Of a DNA stretch of 60,709 bases, positions 23,485 to 32,471 are shown one piece after another. The stretch covers positions 1-60,709 of the forward strand of contig JAQXJT010000010.1 in the NCBI GenBank assembly GCA_029009095.1, given 5' to 3'. Below the pieces are notes generated by a model, which made no database searches, had not been told where the DNA came from, and saw only the letters and a list, made by a program, of their open reading frames with translations. Source of the DNA: a bacterium (lineage in GTDB: Bacteria; Bacillota; Clostridia; Oscillospirales; Oscillospiraceae). Each line of letters begins with the position of its first letter. Within the stretch, counting starts at the first letter, position 1. The position numbers and the translations under genes were made by a program.

Positions 23485-25539
23485 ATGGCGGAACTGAACG
23501 ATAAGCTCACCACCCTCCGGGGGGTGGGACCCCAGCGCGCCAGGACCCTTGAGAAGCTGGGGCTGGAGACGCTGGGGGATCTGCTGCGCTTTTTCCCCCG
23601 GGCCTATGAGGATCGCCGGGAGCGGCGTACCATTGACTCCCTCGTGCCCAACGAGACGGTCTGCGTGGAGGCCATGGTGGCCGCAGAGCCCAGACTCACC
23701 CATGTGCGGCGGGGTATGGATCTCGTGAAACTGCGCATCGTGGACGAGACGGGCGCGCTGGATGTGACTTTTTTCAATCAGAGCTATGTGAAAAACCAGC
23801 TGCTCTGCGGGGAGAGCTATGTGTTCTACGGCAAGGTGGGCGGCAGTCTCACCCGCAAGACCCTGACGAACCCGGACTTCGAGAAGGTGGGGACGGGGAA
23901 GGTGGCCGGGCGCATCCTGCCCGTCTACCGCCTGACCCGCGGCATCTCCGGCCGGCAGATGCTCTCCATGGTGGAGGAGACGCTGGAGCGGGTGGGGGAG
24001 ATCATCCCCGAGACGCTGCCGCGGGAGGTGCTCGCGGAGCACGAGCTCTGCGCGGCCTCCTACGCTCTGCGCAATGTGCACCTGCCCACGGATTTTACCG
24101 CGCTGGACACCGCCCGGCGGCGGCTGGTCTTTGAGGAGCTGTTCCTCTTCAGCTGCGCCATGGAGTCGGTGCGGGATCGGCGGGAAAAGGGCGAGGGCGC
24201 GGTCTTTTCCGAGGGCGACGTGGAGGAATTCTACCGCACGCTGCCCTTCGCCCCCACCGCCGCCCAGCGCAGGGCCGTGGCGGACGCCGTGGCGGATATG
24301 CGCTCGGGCCGGGCCATGAGCCGCCTGGTGCAGGGCGATGTGGGCAGCGGCAAGACCATGGTGGCCGCCGCCTGTCTCTATCTGGCCTGGAAAAACGGAT
24401 ACCAGGGGGCGTTTATGGCGCCCACGGAGATTCTGGCCGGGCAGCATCTGCACACCATGGAACGCTTCCTCAGCCCGCTGGGACTGCGGGTGGGGCTGCT
24501 GAGCGGCTCCATGAAGGCCAAAGAGCGCCGGGAGGTGCGCCGGCAGCTGGCCGACGGGGCGCTGGATGTGGTGGTGGGCACCCATGCGCTGATCTCCGAG
24601 GATGTGGCCTACGCCCGGCTGGGGCTGGTCATCACCGACGAGCAGCACCGCTTCGGCGTGAACCAGCGCGCCCGGCTCCGCGGCAAGGGGGAGAACGTAC
24701 ACATGATGGTCATGTCCGCCACCCCCATCCCCCGGACGCTGGCGCTGATCCTCTATGGGGATCTGGATGTGTCCATCATTGACGAGCTGCCCCCCGGGCG
24801 GCAGGAGGTCAGGACCTTTGCGCTGGGGGAGAGCTACCGGACGCGGCTCAACGGCTTTATCCGCCAGCAGGTGCAGGAGGGGCGGCAGGTGTTCGTGGTC
24901 TGCCCCATGGTGGAGGAGAACGAGGAGCTGCTGCCCGCGCTGCGCTCCGCCACCGAGCATGCCCGGGCGATGCAGGAGACCTTCCCGGAGCTGCGGGTGG
25001 GCTGCGTCCACGGGCGGATGAAGAGTGGGGAGAAGGATGAGGTCATGGCCGCCTTCGTGGCCGGGGAGATCGACATTCTGGTGTCCACCACCGTGGTGGA
25101 GGTGGGCGTGGATGTGCCCAACGCCTCCGTGATGATCGTGGAGAATGCCGAGCGCTTCGGCCTCTCCCAGCTCCATCAGCTCCGGGGCCGGGTGGGCCGG
25201 GGCAGCCACAGAAGCTGGTGCTTTTTGATGTCCGAAGCGGAGGGGGAGGAGGCCAGGCAGCGGCTGAAGGTGCTCTGCCGCACCAACGACGGCTTCGCCG
25301 TGGCGGAGGAGGATCTCCGGCTCCGGGGCCCCGGCGACTTCTTCGGGGAGAAGCAGCACGGGGAACTGGGCGAGCTCCATGTGGCCGACCTGGGCGCGGA
25401 CATGGACGTGTTGCAGGAGGCCCGGGACGCGGCGGTGAAGCTGATGTCCGCCGACCCCCTGCTGCAGCAGCCCGGACACCGCCCGCTGCGGGAGTATCTA
25501 CAGACGCTTTTTGAGAGAAAGGCCGATACCTGGAACTGA
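23485..25539 (+). CDS. recG: ATP-dependent DNA helicase RecG
   Basis: 684 residues. The N-terminal wedge/OB domain contains GVGPQRARTLEKLGLETLGDLLRFFPRAYEDR and the helicase core contains Walker A GDVGSGKT, DEQHRFG (motif II) and SATPIPRTLAL (motif III). The C-terminal RecG block has the QLHQLRGRVGRGSHRSWC motif VI region. RecG reverses stalled replication forks and branches Holliday structures. Length and motif order are complete. An AGGCAGCC region precedes the ATG at 23485. Confidence 0.97.
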   Translation: MAELNDKLTTLRGVGPQRARTLEKLGLETLGDLLRFFPRAYEDRRERRTIDSLVPNETVCVEAMVAAEPRLTHVRRGMDLVKLRIVDETGALDVTFFNQSYVKNQLLCGESYVFYGKVGGSLTRKTLTNPDFEKVGTGKVAGRILPVYRLTRGISGRQMLSMVEETLERVGEIIPETLPREVLAEHELCAASYALRNVHLPTDFTALDTARRRLVFEELFLFSCAMESVRDRREKGEGAVFSEGDVEEFYRTLPFAPTAAQRRAVADAVADMRSGRAMSRLVQGDVGSGKTMVAAACLYLAWKNGYQGAFMAPTEILAGQHLHTMERFLSPLGLRVGLLSGSMKAKERREVRRQLADGALDVVVGTHALISEDVAYARLGLVITDEQHRFGVNQRARLRGKGENVHMMVMSATPIPRTLALILYGDLDVSIIDELPPGRQEVRTFALGESYRTRLNGFIRQQVQEGRQVFVVCPMVEENEELLPALRSATEHARAMQETFPELRVGCVHGRMKSGEKDEVMAAFVAGEIDILVSTTVVEVGVDVPNASVMIVENAERFGLSQLHQLRGRVGRGSHRSWCFLMSEAEGEEARQRLKVLCRTNDGFAVAEEDLRLRGPGDFFGEKQHGELGELHVADLGADMDVLQEARDAAVKLMSADPLLQQPGHRPLREYLQTLFERKADTWN

Positions 25540-25577
25540 AAAACACCGTGCCGCGAAAGCTGCGGCACGGTGTTTTT
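25539..25577 (+). terminator. Intrinsic terminator after recG
   Basis: AACACCGTGCCGC / GCGGCACGGTGTT stem with a T-tail. Confidence 0.9.
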
Positions 25578-25612
25578 GGCCCGGGGGGCTTCCGGGGGGC
25601 GCAAAGCGGGAC

Positions 25613-25642
25613 TTTACAAGATCCGGCGGGCTGTGCTAATAT
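25613..25642 (+). promoter_or_regulatory. Promoter of the PucR-type regulator gene
   Basis: TTTACA (25613-25618), 18-base spacer, TAATAT (25637-25642). Confidence 0.6.
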
Positions 25643-25695
25643 ACAGGTATTATGAGGCAGGTGTACCCTGCGCCGGGAAGAGGGGGCGGCATACC

Positions 25696-27225
25696 GTGGT
25701 AAACTCCATCGTCAATCTGGAGATCGTCTTTGAGGGGATGCTCTCCGCCGGGATGCCCGTGGAATTCTATCCCGCCGAAACCATGCGGGGGGTGCGCGAG
25801 CTGCGCTTTCTGATGCCCGGGGACAGCCGGGAGGGGGCGGAGCGGATCCTCTATGCCTGTGTCCGGGGGCGCTGCGGCCCCCTGCCGGAAAAGGGAAATC
25901 TGCTGCTCTTCGGGGACTGGCCGGCGGAGGAGCTGCCTCCGGCGGGCTATGTGCTCTGCCACGATATGGACCCGTTTGTGGCGGTGAACATCGTGGAGTC
26001 TGTGTTCTCCCGCTATACCGCTTTGCAAAACCACCTCTTCAACGCCCTCAGCGCCGAGGACAGTCTCCAGAAGATCTGTGAACAGGCCGAGCAGATCTTC
26101 GGCTGCCCGGTGTTTATCCACGACGAGCACTTCTGCCTGCTGGCCGCGGCCATGCCCCGGCAGGTGAAGGAGGCCATGTTCGACTATAACCCCCAGCTGG
26201 GCTGCTATATGCAGGGGGAGGAGACGCTGATGTACTTCCGCACCAGCGAGGCCTACCAGAAAACTCTCCACACCCGGGGCGCCCAGCTCTGGACCAGTGA
26301 CTTTGACAACACCTACGGGCTGTATGTCAATCTGTTTCTGGACGACGTGTACCGGGGGAGAATGGTGATACAGCAGCGGGGGGCCACGCCGGGGCAGCGG
26401 CGGGTGGCGGAGTATATCGGGGACATGGCCTGTCAGGCCATCTATAAGTCCTACGCGTTCAACGCCGCCTCCAGCACGCCCTTCCTCCAGCTCATTGCCG
26501 ACGCGGTGGACGGGGTGGAGATCGACCCCGAGCGCTTTCTGCTGCAGGCGCGGCTCATGAACTGGGGCATGGAGGATCGCTACGTCTGCTGCATGATCGC
26601 GCCCGGGGGGAGCGACCATTTCATGATCCTGGGCGTGTGCAACTCCGTGTTGCAGCACATCCGGGGCAGCTACCCCTGCTACTACCGAAACGCCATCTAT
26701 ATTCTGGTCAACCTGACCGTGGCGGGGCTGAGTGTCAGCGACCTGCGGATGAAGATGTCCTATCTGATCCGGGAGTCCATGGTGAGGGCGGGGGTGTCCA
26801 ACGAGTTCCGAAACTTCTCGCAGCTCCCGGTGTATCTCCGCCAGGCGGAGATCACCCTCTCCTATTCCCAGGAAAAGAAGCTCATGAGCTGGTATAACGA
26901 GTTCCGGGACGCGGCGCTGCCCTACTGGCTGCTCAACGGGGTGGGCCAGCTCACCGAGGAGGGCATCGCGGCCGAGGCGCTCAATGTGCTGAAAGAGTAT
27001 GACGCCGACACGGGCAGCGAGCTCTACGTCACGCTGAAGACCTACCTGATCGCCGAGCGCAACAGCACCCTTACGGCGCAGCAGCTGCGGGTGCACCGGA
27101 GCACGCTGCCCCACCGGCTGGAGCGGATCCGCACCCTGACGGGGCTGGATCTGGACGATTTTGCCACCCGGCTCTATCTGCTGATGTCCTTCGCGCTGGA
27201 GGACAGGGACATGATGAAAAAGTGA
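25696..27225 (+). CDS. PucR-type transcriptional regulator
   Basis: I place the start at the GTG at 25696, after GAGGGGGC and downstream of a promoter; 509 residues. The middle part (about 100-280) looks like a sensory PAS/GAF-type region (CEQAEQIFGCPVFIHDEHF). The C-terminal 60 residues match the PucR helix-turn-helix (TLKTYLIAERNSTLTAQQL, HRSTLPHRLERIRTLTGLDLDD). Such regulators control purine, amino-acid or other catabolic genes. The next gene, a metal/metalloid permease, follows after 10 nt and is likely its co-transcribed partner. Confidence 0.82.
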   Translation: MVNSIVNLEIVFEGMLSAGMPVEFYPAETMRGVRELRFLMPGDSREGAERILYACVRGRCGPLPEKGNLLLFGDWPAEELPPAGYVLCHDMDPFVAVNIVESVFSRYTALQNHLFNALSAEDSLQKICEQAEQIFGCPVFIHDEHFCLLAAAMPRQVKEAMFDYNPQLGCYMQGEETLMYFRTSEAYQKTLHTRGAQLWTSDFDNTYGLYVNLFLDDVYRGRMVIQQRGATPGQRRVAEYIGDMACQAIYKSYAFNAASSTPFLQLIADAVDGVEIDPERFLLQARLMNWGMEDRYVCCMIAPGGSDHFMILGVCNSVLQHIRGSYPCYYRNAIYILVNLTVAGLSVSDLRMKMSYLIRESMVRAGVSNEFRNFSQLPVYLRQAEITLSYSQEKKLMSWYNEFRDAALPYWLLNGVGQLTEEGIAAEALNVLKEYDADTGSELYVTLKTYLIAERNSTLTAQQLRVHRSTLPHRLERIRTLTGLDLDDFATRLYLLMSFALEDRDMMKK

Positions 27226-27235
27226 GGGGAACGCC

Positions 27236-28084
27236 ATGCTGTTGGACATCGCGCTGGACACCGTAAAGGATTCCGTAAAAGTACTGCCGTTCCTCTTTCT
27301 GGCCTATCTCTTCATCGAGTGGATGGAGAAGCGCACGGAGGAGAAAAACCTGGCGTGGGTACACGCCGCGGGCCGCTGGGGGCCGGTGCTGGGCGGCGCG
27401 CTGGGCGTCATCCCCCAGTGCGGCTTTTCCGCTGCCACGGCCAACCTCTACGCCGGGGGCGTCATCACCCGGGGCACGCTGCTGGCGGTGTTCCTCTCCA
27501 CCTCCGACGAGATGCTGCCCATCCTGCTCTCCCGGAACGTCCCGACCGCCTTCATCGGCAAGGTGCTGCTCTTCAAGCTGGCGTGCGGCATGGCAGCGGG
27601 CGTCACGGTGGACGCGGTGGAGCAGCGGCTGAACCGGGGACGGCGCAAGCAGATCCACGATTTCTGCGAGCAGGAGCACTGCCACTGCGAGGACGGGGTG
27701 CTGCTCCCGGCGCTGCGCCACACGGGGAAGATCTTCCTTTTCCTGCTGCTGGTGTCCTTTGCGCTGGCGCTGGCAGTGGAGACGCTGGGGGCGGAGAAGC
27801 TGGCCTCTTTCGTGCTCAACCGCCCGGTCTGGGGCGAGCTGCTGGCCGGGATCATCGGCCTGATCCCCAACTGCGCCGCCAGCGTGATCATCACCGAGCT
27901 CTACCTCTCCGGGGGTATGTCCGCCGGGGCCATGGCCTCGGGGCTGCTGGTGGGCGCCGGCGTGGGCGTGCTGGTACTCTGCCGCATGGAGCGGGACTGG
28001 AAGGATAATCTGCTGACCATCGCGCTGCTCTATGGCTGGGGCGTGGCGTTCGGGCTGCTGGCGGAGCTGCTGCCCATCTTTTGA
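27236..28084 (+). CDS. Putative metal or arsenic efflux permease (10-TM type)
   Basis: 282 residues with about eight to ten membrane helices. Two repeated motifs with conserved polar residues in the membrane, GVIPQCGFSAATANLYAGG and GLIPNCAASVIITELYLSGG, identify the family annotated as putative manganese transporter or arsenic efflux protein. The loop between halves holds a Cys/His cluster (HDFCEQEHCHCED) that could bind a metal. The ATG at 27236 has AGGGGAACG upstream. It follows the PucR-type regulator at 10 nt. The substrate is uncertain. Confidence 0.75.
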   Translation: MLLDIALDTVKDSVKVLPFLFLAYLFIEWMEKRTEEKNLAWVHAAGRWGPVLGGALGVIPQCGFSAATANLYAGGVITRGTLLAVFLSTSDEMLPILLSRNVPTAFIGKVLLFKLACGMAAGVTVDAVEQRLNRGRRKQIHDFCEQEHCHCEDGVLLPALRHTGKIFLFLLLVSFALALAVETLGAEKLASFVLNRPVWGELLAGIIGLIPNCAASVIITELYLSGGMSAGAMASGLLVGAGVGVLVLCRMERDWKDNLLTIALLYGWGVAFGLLAELLPIF

Positions 28085-28145
28085 AAATTCCACGGCGGGG
28101 CCAGGCTCCGCCGTGTGTCCTGTCCGGAAAGGAGAGTCTGGAAAA

Positions 28146-29423
28146 ATGGAGAAGAAAAAGAGTTTTGGCGCGGTGAAGATGCTGCTGCTGGGACTGCTCT
28201 GCCTGCTGCTGGGCGCGCTGGCGGCCGCCGGGGTCATGTTCTCCACGCTGAAGAAGGCGGACGCCGCCTTTGCGCGGGGGGAGATCGCCGAGGCCAAGGC
28301 GCTGGCGGAGAAAGCCGGCAACTTCGGCACGGAGCGGCTGCTCCACTACCGCCGGGGCGAGGCGGCGCTCTATGTGCAGCAGGGGAACTATGCCGCCGCC
28401 GCGGCGCTCTGCGAGGAGCTGGGCGACGAGGGCGGGGAGACGTGGTCTGCGGCGATGGAAGGACTGACGCGGGAGGCGCTGGCCGCGGGCAGCGCGGAGG
28501 AAGCGCTGGATCTTCTGGAACGCTGGACGGCGGGGGACGCCTCTGCCGATACCGGACTCTACGCCTGGGAGGCATCCCGTCTTGGACTGCGGCAGGGAGA
28601 CTACGCCCTGACCCGACGGGCGCTGGAGCGCTGCGGCGAGAGGGAGAACGCGCCGCTGGAGCGGGAATTTATGGATACGGTGGAGGCAGGGTACTACGAA
28701 AGGGCGCTGGCGCTGCTGGAGCAGAAGCCTTTCGGGGAGGAACAGAATCTCTGGGAGGCCTACTGGGAGCAGCGGCGGAGCGAGGAGAGGAAGGACGCGG
28801 CCGACGCCAGACTGCAGGCCATGGCGGTACGGCGGGGGCTGGGGGAGGAACCCTGCCCCGGCGAGTCGGACAGCCTGCTGTGGAAGCGGGGATACGGCGC
28901 GGCGGCGCTGCTGGAGAGCCGGGGCAGCGGCATGACGCTCTGGGAGAACGATCAGAACAACTGCGCCGTGGACTTTGCCGTCCTCTCCGATGTGTGCCGG
29001 GGGACGAGACCCGGTTCGCTGCTGGTGCTCTGCCGGCAGCAGGTCTATCACTCCGGGGACGGGGAGGCGGAGACGCGGACGGTGCTGGCGCTGGACTTCC
29101 AGCGAAAGGTGGACGAGGCGCGCTGCCCCCACACGCTGGAGGAGGCGGAGTATCTGCTGATCCTGAGCTACTCCTACGAGAACGACGGCTGGTACAGCAA
29201 CAACACCGTGGAGGGCGTGCGGGAGAGCGTCACCGTGCGGGTGCTCAACTGCGCGGGGGAGGAGCTGTGGAGCTCGCCGGTGCTGAAAGGCCCGGCCGCC
29301 CCGGAGACCTTCTCTTACTATGAGCTGCCCGAGTTTGTCAGCGGCGGCGCCCCGGAGAGCGGCGAGGTGGCCCTGCAGGTTCGAGCCGCCCTGCTCAGCG
29401 TCTTCGGCGAGGACTACACATAA
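28146..29423 (+). CDS. Membrane-anchored hypothetical protein with TPR-like helices
   Basis: ATG at 28146 with AAGGAGAG upstream; 425 residues. A basic N-terminus and one membrane helix (about 10-31) precede a long stretch of Ala/Leu/Glu-rich helix pairs (about 35-235) in the style of tetratricopeptide repeats (FARGEIAEAKALAEKAGN, VQQGNYAAAAALCEELGD). The C-terminal 150 residues are beta-rich (ALDFQRKVDEARCPHTLEEA, YLLILSYSYEND). There is no lipobox. No family is recognised; an extracytoplasmic scaffold or sensor role is possible. It is followed by a strong terminator. Confidence 0.75.
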   Translation: MEKKKSFGAVKMLLLGLLCLLLGALAAAGVMFSTLKKADAAFARGEIAEAKALAEKAGNFGTERLLHYRRGEAALYVQQGNYAAAAALCEELGDEGGETWSAAMEGLTREALAAGSAEEALDLLERWTAGDASADTGLYAWEASRLGLRQGDYALTRRALERCGERENAPLEREFMDTVEAGYYERALALLEQKPFGEEQNLWEAYWEQRRSEERKDAADARLQAMAVRRGLGEEPCPGESDSLLWKRGYGAAALLESRGSGMTLWENDQNNCAVDFAVLSDVCRGTRPGSLLVLCRQQVYHSGDGEAETRTVLALDFQRKVDEARCPHTLEEAEYLLILSYSYENDGWYSNNTVEGVRESVTVRVLNCAGEELWSSPVLKGPAAPETFSYYELPEFVSGGAPESGEVALQVRAALLSVFGEDYT

Positions 29424-29431
29424 AAAGAAAA

Positions 29432-29463
29432 AAGGCTGCAGCCAGTGGCTGCAGCCTTTTTTG
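29432..29463. terminator. Bidirectional terminator
   Basis: AAAAGGCTGCAGCC / GGCTGCAGCCTTTT perfect stem with A and T runs on both sides, between convergent genes. Confidence 0.92.
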
Positions 29464-29474
29464 TATACGCCCTC

Positions 29475-30818
29475 TCAGGCGCTTTTTTTCGGCCAGAACA
29501 GGCCCAGCGCCAGCCCTATCAGGGCGGGCACCACCCACCCGAGACCCAGCGAGAAGAACGGGAGCACCCGCCCGGCCAGCGAGATGGCGGGGGAGAGGTG
29601 CAGCGAGGCGATGACACTCTCGGGGAGGGTCCTGGCAAAGTCGAAGATGGCGGCGATAAACGCGCCCGTCGTAACGCCCACATAGACGCTGCGCCGGCCG
29701 TGGAAGAGCTTGTCGCAGAGGGCCAGCAGGATGAGGGTAATGCACAGCGGGTAGAGGAGCATCAGCGTGGGGAGGGAGTAGCGGATCAGGGCGGTCAGGC
29801 CCACGTTGGACACGCAGGCGGAGAAAACCGTAAAGAGGATGGCCCAGCCGTTGTAGCGGAGAGTGCGGGGGAACATCCGCACGAAGATGGACGCGCAGCT
29901 GGTGACCAGACCGATGGCGGTCTTGAGACAGGCAAAAGTGATGGTCAGCGCCAGCACGATGCTCCCCACGTTCCCCAGATAGTGCCCGGAGAGCTGGGCC
30001 AGGGCCACGCCGCCGTTCTCGGAGATGTCGAAGAGTCCCCGGCTCTGTGCGCCCATGAGAATGGTGAGTATGTAGATGAGCGTCATCAGCAGCGCTGTGA
30101 AACCACCGGAGCGGACGGTCTCCCGGGCGATGTCCGAGGGGTCGGTGACGCCCAGCGAGCGGATCACATCAATGACCACCACGCCGAAGGCGAGGCCCGC
30201 GATGGCATCCATGGTACCGTAGCCCTCGATAAATCCGTTGAAAAAAGCGCCGCTCTCGTAGATCTCTATCGGGGCCACGGAGGCCACGGCCGCGCCCGGG
30301 GCGGCCAGGGCCTTGCACACGAGAATGCTCAGAAAGATGAGAAAGACGGGGTTGATGATCCTGCCGATCCATGTCATGATCCCGCTGGGGCGCAGGGAGA
30401 AGAACAGTACCGCGCCGAAAAAGAGCAGCGTGAAGATCAGCTGCCCCAGTGCCTGGGAGCCGCTGCCCAGCAGCGGCGACACGCCCACCGTGAAAGAGGT
30501 GGTGGCGCAGCGGGGAATGGCAAAGAAGGGGCCAATGGTCAGGTAGAGCGCGCAGGTGAACACATAGCCGTAGCGCCGGGATACCCGGCTGCTCACGCTG
30601 CGCATATCGTCGCTGCGGGTGAGACCGATGGCGGCCACGCCCAGAATGGGGATGCTCACGGCGGTCACGATAAAACCGAGCACCGCGCCCCAGACATTGC
30701 GCCCGGCCATCTGGCCAAGATGCACCGGGAAAATCAGGTTGCCCGCCCCGAAGAACATACCGAAGAGGGTGCTGGCCACCAGAATGGTTTGGCGAAAACT
30801 GAGCTTCTTTTTCATCAT
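29475..30818 (-). CDS. brnQ: Branched-chain amino acid carrier (BrnQ family)
   Basis: 447 residues, about twelve membrane helices. The N-terminus TLFGMFFGAGNLIFPVHLGQMAG is the signature of the LIVCS family. Other family blocks are GPFFAIPRCATTSFTVG and ALAFGVVVID-like IAGLAFGVVVIDVIRSLG. The carrier takes up Leu, Ile and Val with Na+. I use the first of two adjacent ATG codons (30818), after a GAGG site. A consensus promoter lies upstream. Confidence 0.93.
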   Translation of the reverse strand: MMKKKLSFRQTILVASTLFGMFFGAGNLIFPVHLGQMAGRNVWGAVLGFIVTAVSIPILGVAAIGLTRSDDMRSVSSRVSRRYGYVFTCALYLTIGPFFAIPRCATTSFTVGVSPLLGSGSQALGQLIFTLLFFGAVLFFSLRPSGIMTWIGRIINPVFLIFLSILVCKALAAPGAAVASVAPIEIYESGAFFNGFIEGYGTMDAIAGLAFGVVVIDVIRSLGVTDPSDIARETVRSGGFTALLMTLIYILTILMGAQSRGLFDISENGGVALAQLSGHYLGNVGSIVLALTITFACLKTAIGLVTSCASIFVRMFPRTLRYNGWAILFTVFSACVSNVGLTALIRYSLPTLMLLYPLCITLILLALCDKLFHGRRSVYVGVTTGAFIAAIFDFARTLPESVIASLHLSPAISLAGRVLPFFSLGLGWVVPALIGLALGLFWPKKSA

Positions 30819-30843
30819 GTCATCCTCACTTTGTCCACACGCT

Positions 30844-30861
30844 CCCCGGATGACTCCGGGG
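30844..30861 (-). other. Short leader hairpin upstream of brnQ
   Basis: CCCCGGA / TCCGGGG stem with a 4-base loop, between the promoter and the brnQ ribosome site. There is no T-run. It may influence translation; no known riboswitch or T-box is recognised. Confidence 0.4.
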
Positions 30862-30901
30862 ATGACCGCACAGCGCGGGCATTTGCCCGCCAACAGGAAA
30901 T

Positions 30902-30930
30902 ATTGTACAAAATCTTCCGGAGGGTGTCAA
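30902..30930 (-). promoter_or_regulatory. brnQ promoter
   Basis: TTGACA (30925-30930) and TACAAT (30902-30907) on the reverse strand, 17-base spacer. Confidence 0.85.
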
Positions 30931-30992
30931 GGAAAAATCTTGCAGGATGACAGCTTTGTCCCCTGCGGGGGCAACAGAGGGGGATCGCGGCC

Positions 30993-32288
30993 CTACTTTT
31001 TGGCACGGCGGCGGAAGAGCCGCACCGGCTCGTAGCTGTTGCGCAGCCGCCCCAGAAGCAGCAGGGCGTCCTGCTCGGGGTGGTAGTGGTTGAGCCGGGG
31101 GATCATCTCCACCGCCTCCATCTCCATGCCCCGCTCGGCCTCCATCCGCAGCCTCACCTGCTCCTCCATGGCCTCCACGGTGGCTCCGGGGGCGTAGAGG
31201 TAGAGTCCCGCCTCTTCGGGAAAGTCAGCCTCCTGCCGCCGTTCCATACGCACGCTGCCCTCCGGCAGCACCTGGCGCAGCAGCTCATGGAGCTCGGCGA
31301 TGCGTGCGGCGCGGTCGGTGAGACGCAGGCAGACCGCCGCGTCCCCGCTGCGTCTCTCACCCTCGGGGAAATGGAGGTAGGCGGAGCGGCGCAGCCAGCG
31401 CTGCTCCGCCTTCTCCGACTCGCTGAGGGGGCCGGAGTGGAAGAGGCAGAGGCTGTTGTCCCGGATCACATAGAGGCAGCAGGAGCTGCCGAAGTTCTCC
31501 ACCAGCGGACAGAGCTTCTCCAAAAGCTCCCCGGAGAGGTTCACGGTCTCGAGGTAGCGGTTTTCCTGTATGTCGTAGAGCGCCGCCCCATCCAGTACGA
31601 TGGCCGGGGCCGAGGGGGAGAGGGTGCCGATCCGGGGCATGAGGGAGGCAGGGGTGTGCCGGGTGATCAGGGAGATGGTGGCCCCGTCCCCGCACAGCCG
31701 CTCCAGCGCTGTGTGGACCGAGGAGGGGAAGGGACGGCGGTGGGGCGTCAGGTCGGCGGTGCGGAGGAAGAAGAGCTTCTCCGGGTGCTTTTCCCGGGGC
31801 GCGTGGATCACGTTCACCCCAATGGCCACCAGCGTGCCCACCACCGTGTCCGCCATCCGCCAGAGGGTGTCGACGAGGCTGCTGTCCACCTGGGGGTAGG
31901 TGATCACCATGCCCAGATACACCACCGCCACCAGCGAGGAGGAGGTGGTCATCTTGCAGACCACGGTGCTGTAGAGGGAGAGCAGCACGAAAAAGGCCAT
32001 AACGGCATAGGCCAGCGCCATATAGCGCCCCAGTACGGGTACGGAGCGCAGCAGCAGCAGATAGGCAAAGCCCCAGCCGGTGCCCAGCAGCGTGGCGCGG
32101 ATGCGGTTGATGGCAAAGGTCTTGCTGTCGGTCAAATAGGGCTGGATGCACACGATGGCCGCGATGGCGGACTGGGAGACATTGCTCCTGTAGCCGCTGA
32201 GCGCGTGCAGCAGCAGGCAGATATAGACGGCCACCGCCGTCTTGATGATCCGGTTCCCCAGAGGGGGCAAATATCGTCTGTGCAGCAT
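30993..32288 (-). CDS. FUSC / aromatic-acid exporter protein fused to a degenerate HAD-like domain
   Basis: ATG at 32288 with AAAGGAG upstream; 431 residues. Residues about 15-160 are six membrane helices of the ArAE/FUSC type (GNRIIKTAVAVYICLLLHAL, SAIAAIVCIQPYLTDSKTF, GTGWGFAYLLLL, DTLWRMADTVVGTLVAIGVN). Residues about 175-330 resemble a Cof-type HAD domain (LERLCGDGATISLITRH, PAIVLDGAALYDIQENRYLE). The HAD nucleophile loop (DxDGT) is replaced by RTADLTP, and the TGR and NGA motifs read TRH and DGA, so it is probably catalytically dead. It may sense a ligand for the channel part. Confidence 0.8.
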   Translation of the reverse strand: MLHRRYLPPLGNRIIKTAVAVYICLLLHALSGYRSNVSQSAIAAIVCIQPYLTDSKTFAINRIRATLLGTGWGFAYLLLLRSVPVLGRYMALAYAVMAFFVLLSLYSTVVCKMTTSSSLVAVVYLGMVITYPQVDSSLVDTLWRMADTVVGTLVAIGVNVIHAPREKHPEKLFFLRTADLTPHRRPFPSSVHTALERLCGDGATISLITRHTPASLMPRIGTLSPSAPAIVLDGAALYDIQENRYLETVNLSGELLEKLCPLVENFGSSCCLYVIRDNSLCLFHSGPLSESEKAEQRWLRRSAYLHFPEGERRSGDAAVCLRLTDRAARIAELHELLRQVLPEGSVRMERRQEADFPEEAGLYLYAPGATVEAMEEQVRLRMEAERGMEMEAVEMIPRLNHYHPEQDALLLLGRLRNSYEPVRLFRRRAKK

Positions 32289-32396
32289 AATTCTCCTTTC
32301 CTGCCCCCGTGAGAGGCGGCAATACACCTATTATAGCATGAAATTGTGAAGAAATATGGGCGGCAGCGAAAAACATAAAAGGTTTACACCGCCGTC

Positions 32397-32425
32397 TTGG
32401 CATTTTGGTCCCGGCGCGGTATAAT
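32397..32425 (+). promoter_or_regulatory. Promoter of the YfjL-like gene
   Basis: TTGGCA (32397-32402), 17-base spacer, TATAAT (32420-32425). A TATAAT for the divergent gene is seen on the other strand at 32330-32335. Confidence 0.8.
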
Positions 32426-32471
32426 GAAAAAAACCTTTCGCGGCCCCCGGCTGCGGAACAGGAGAGACGAT

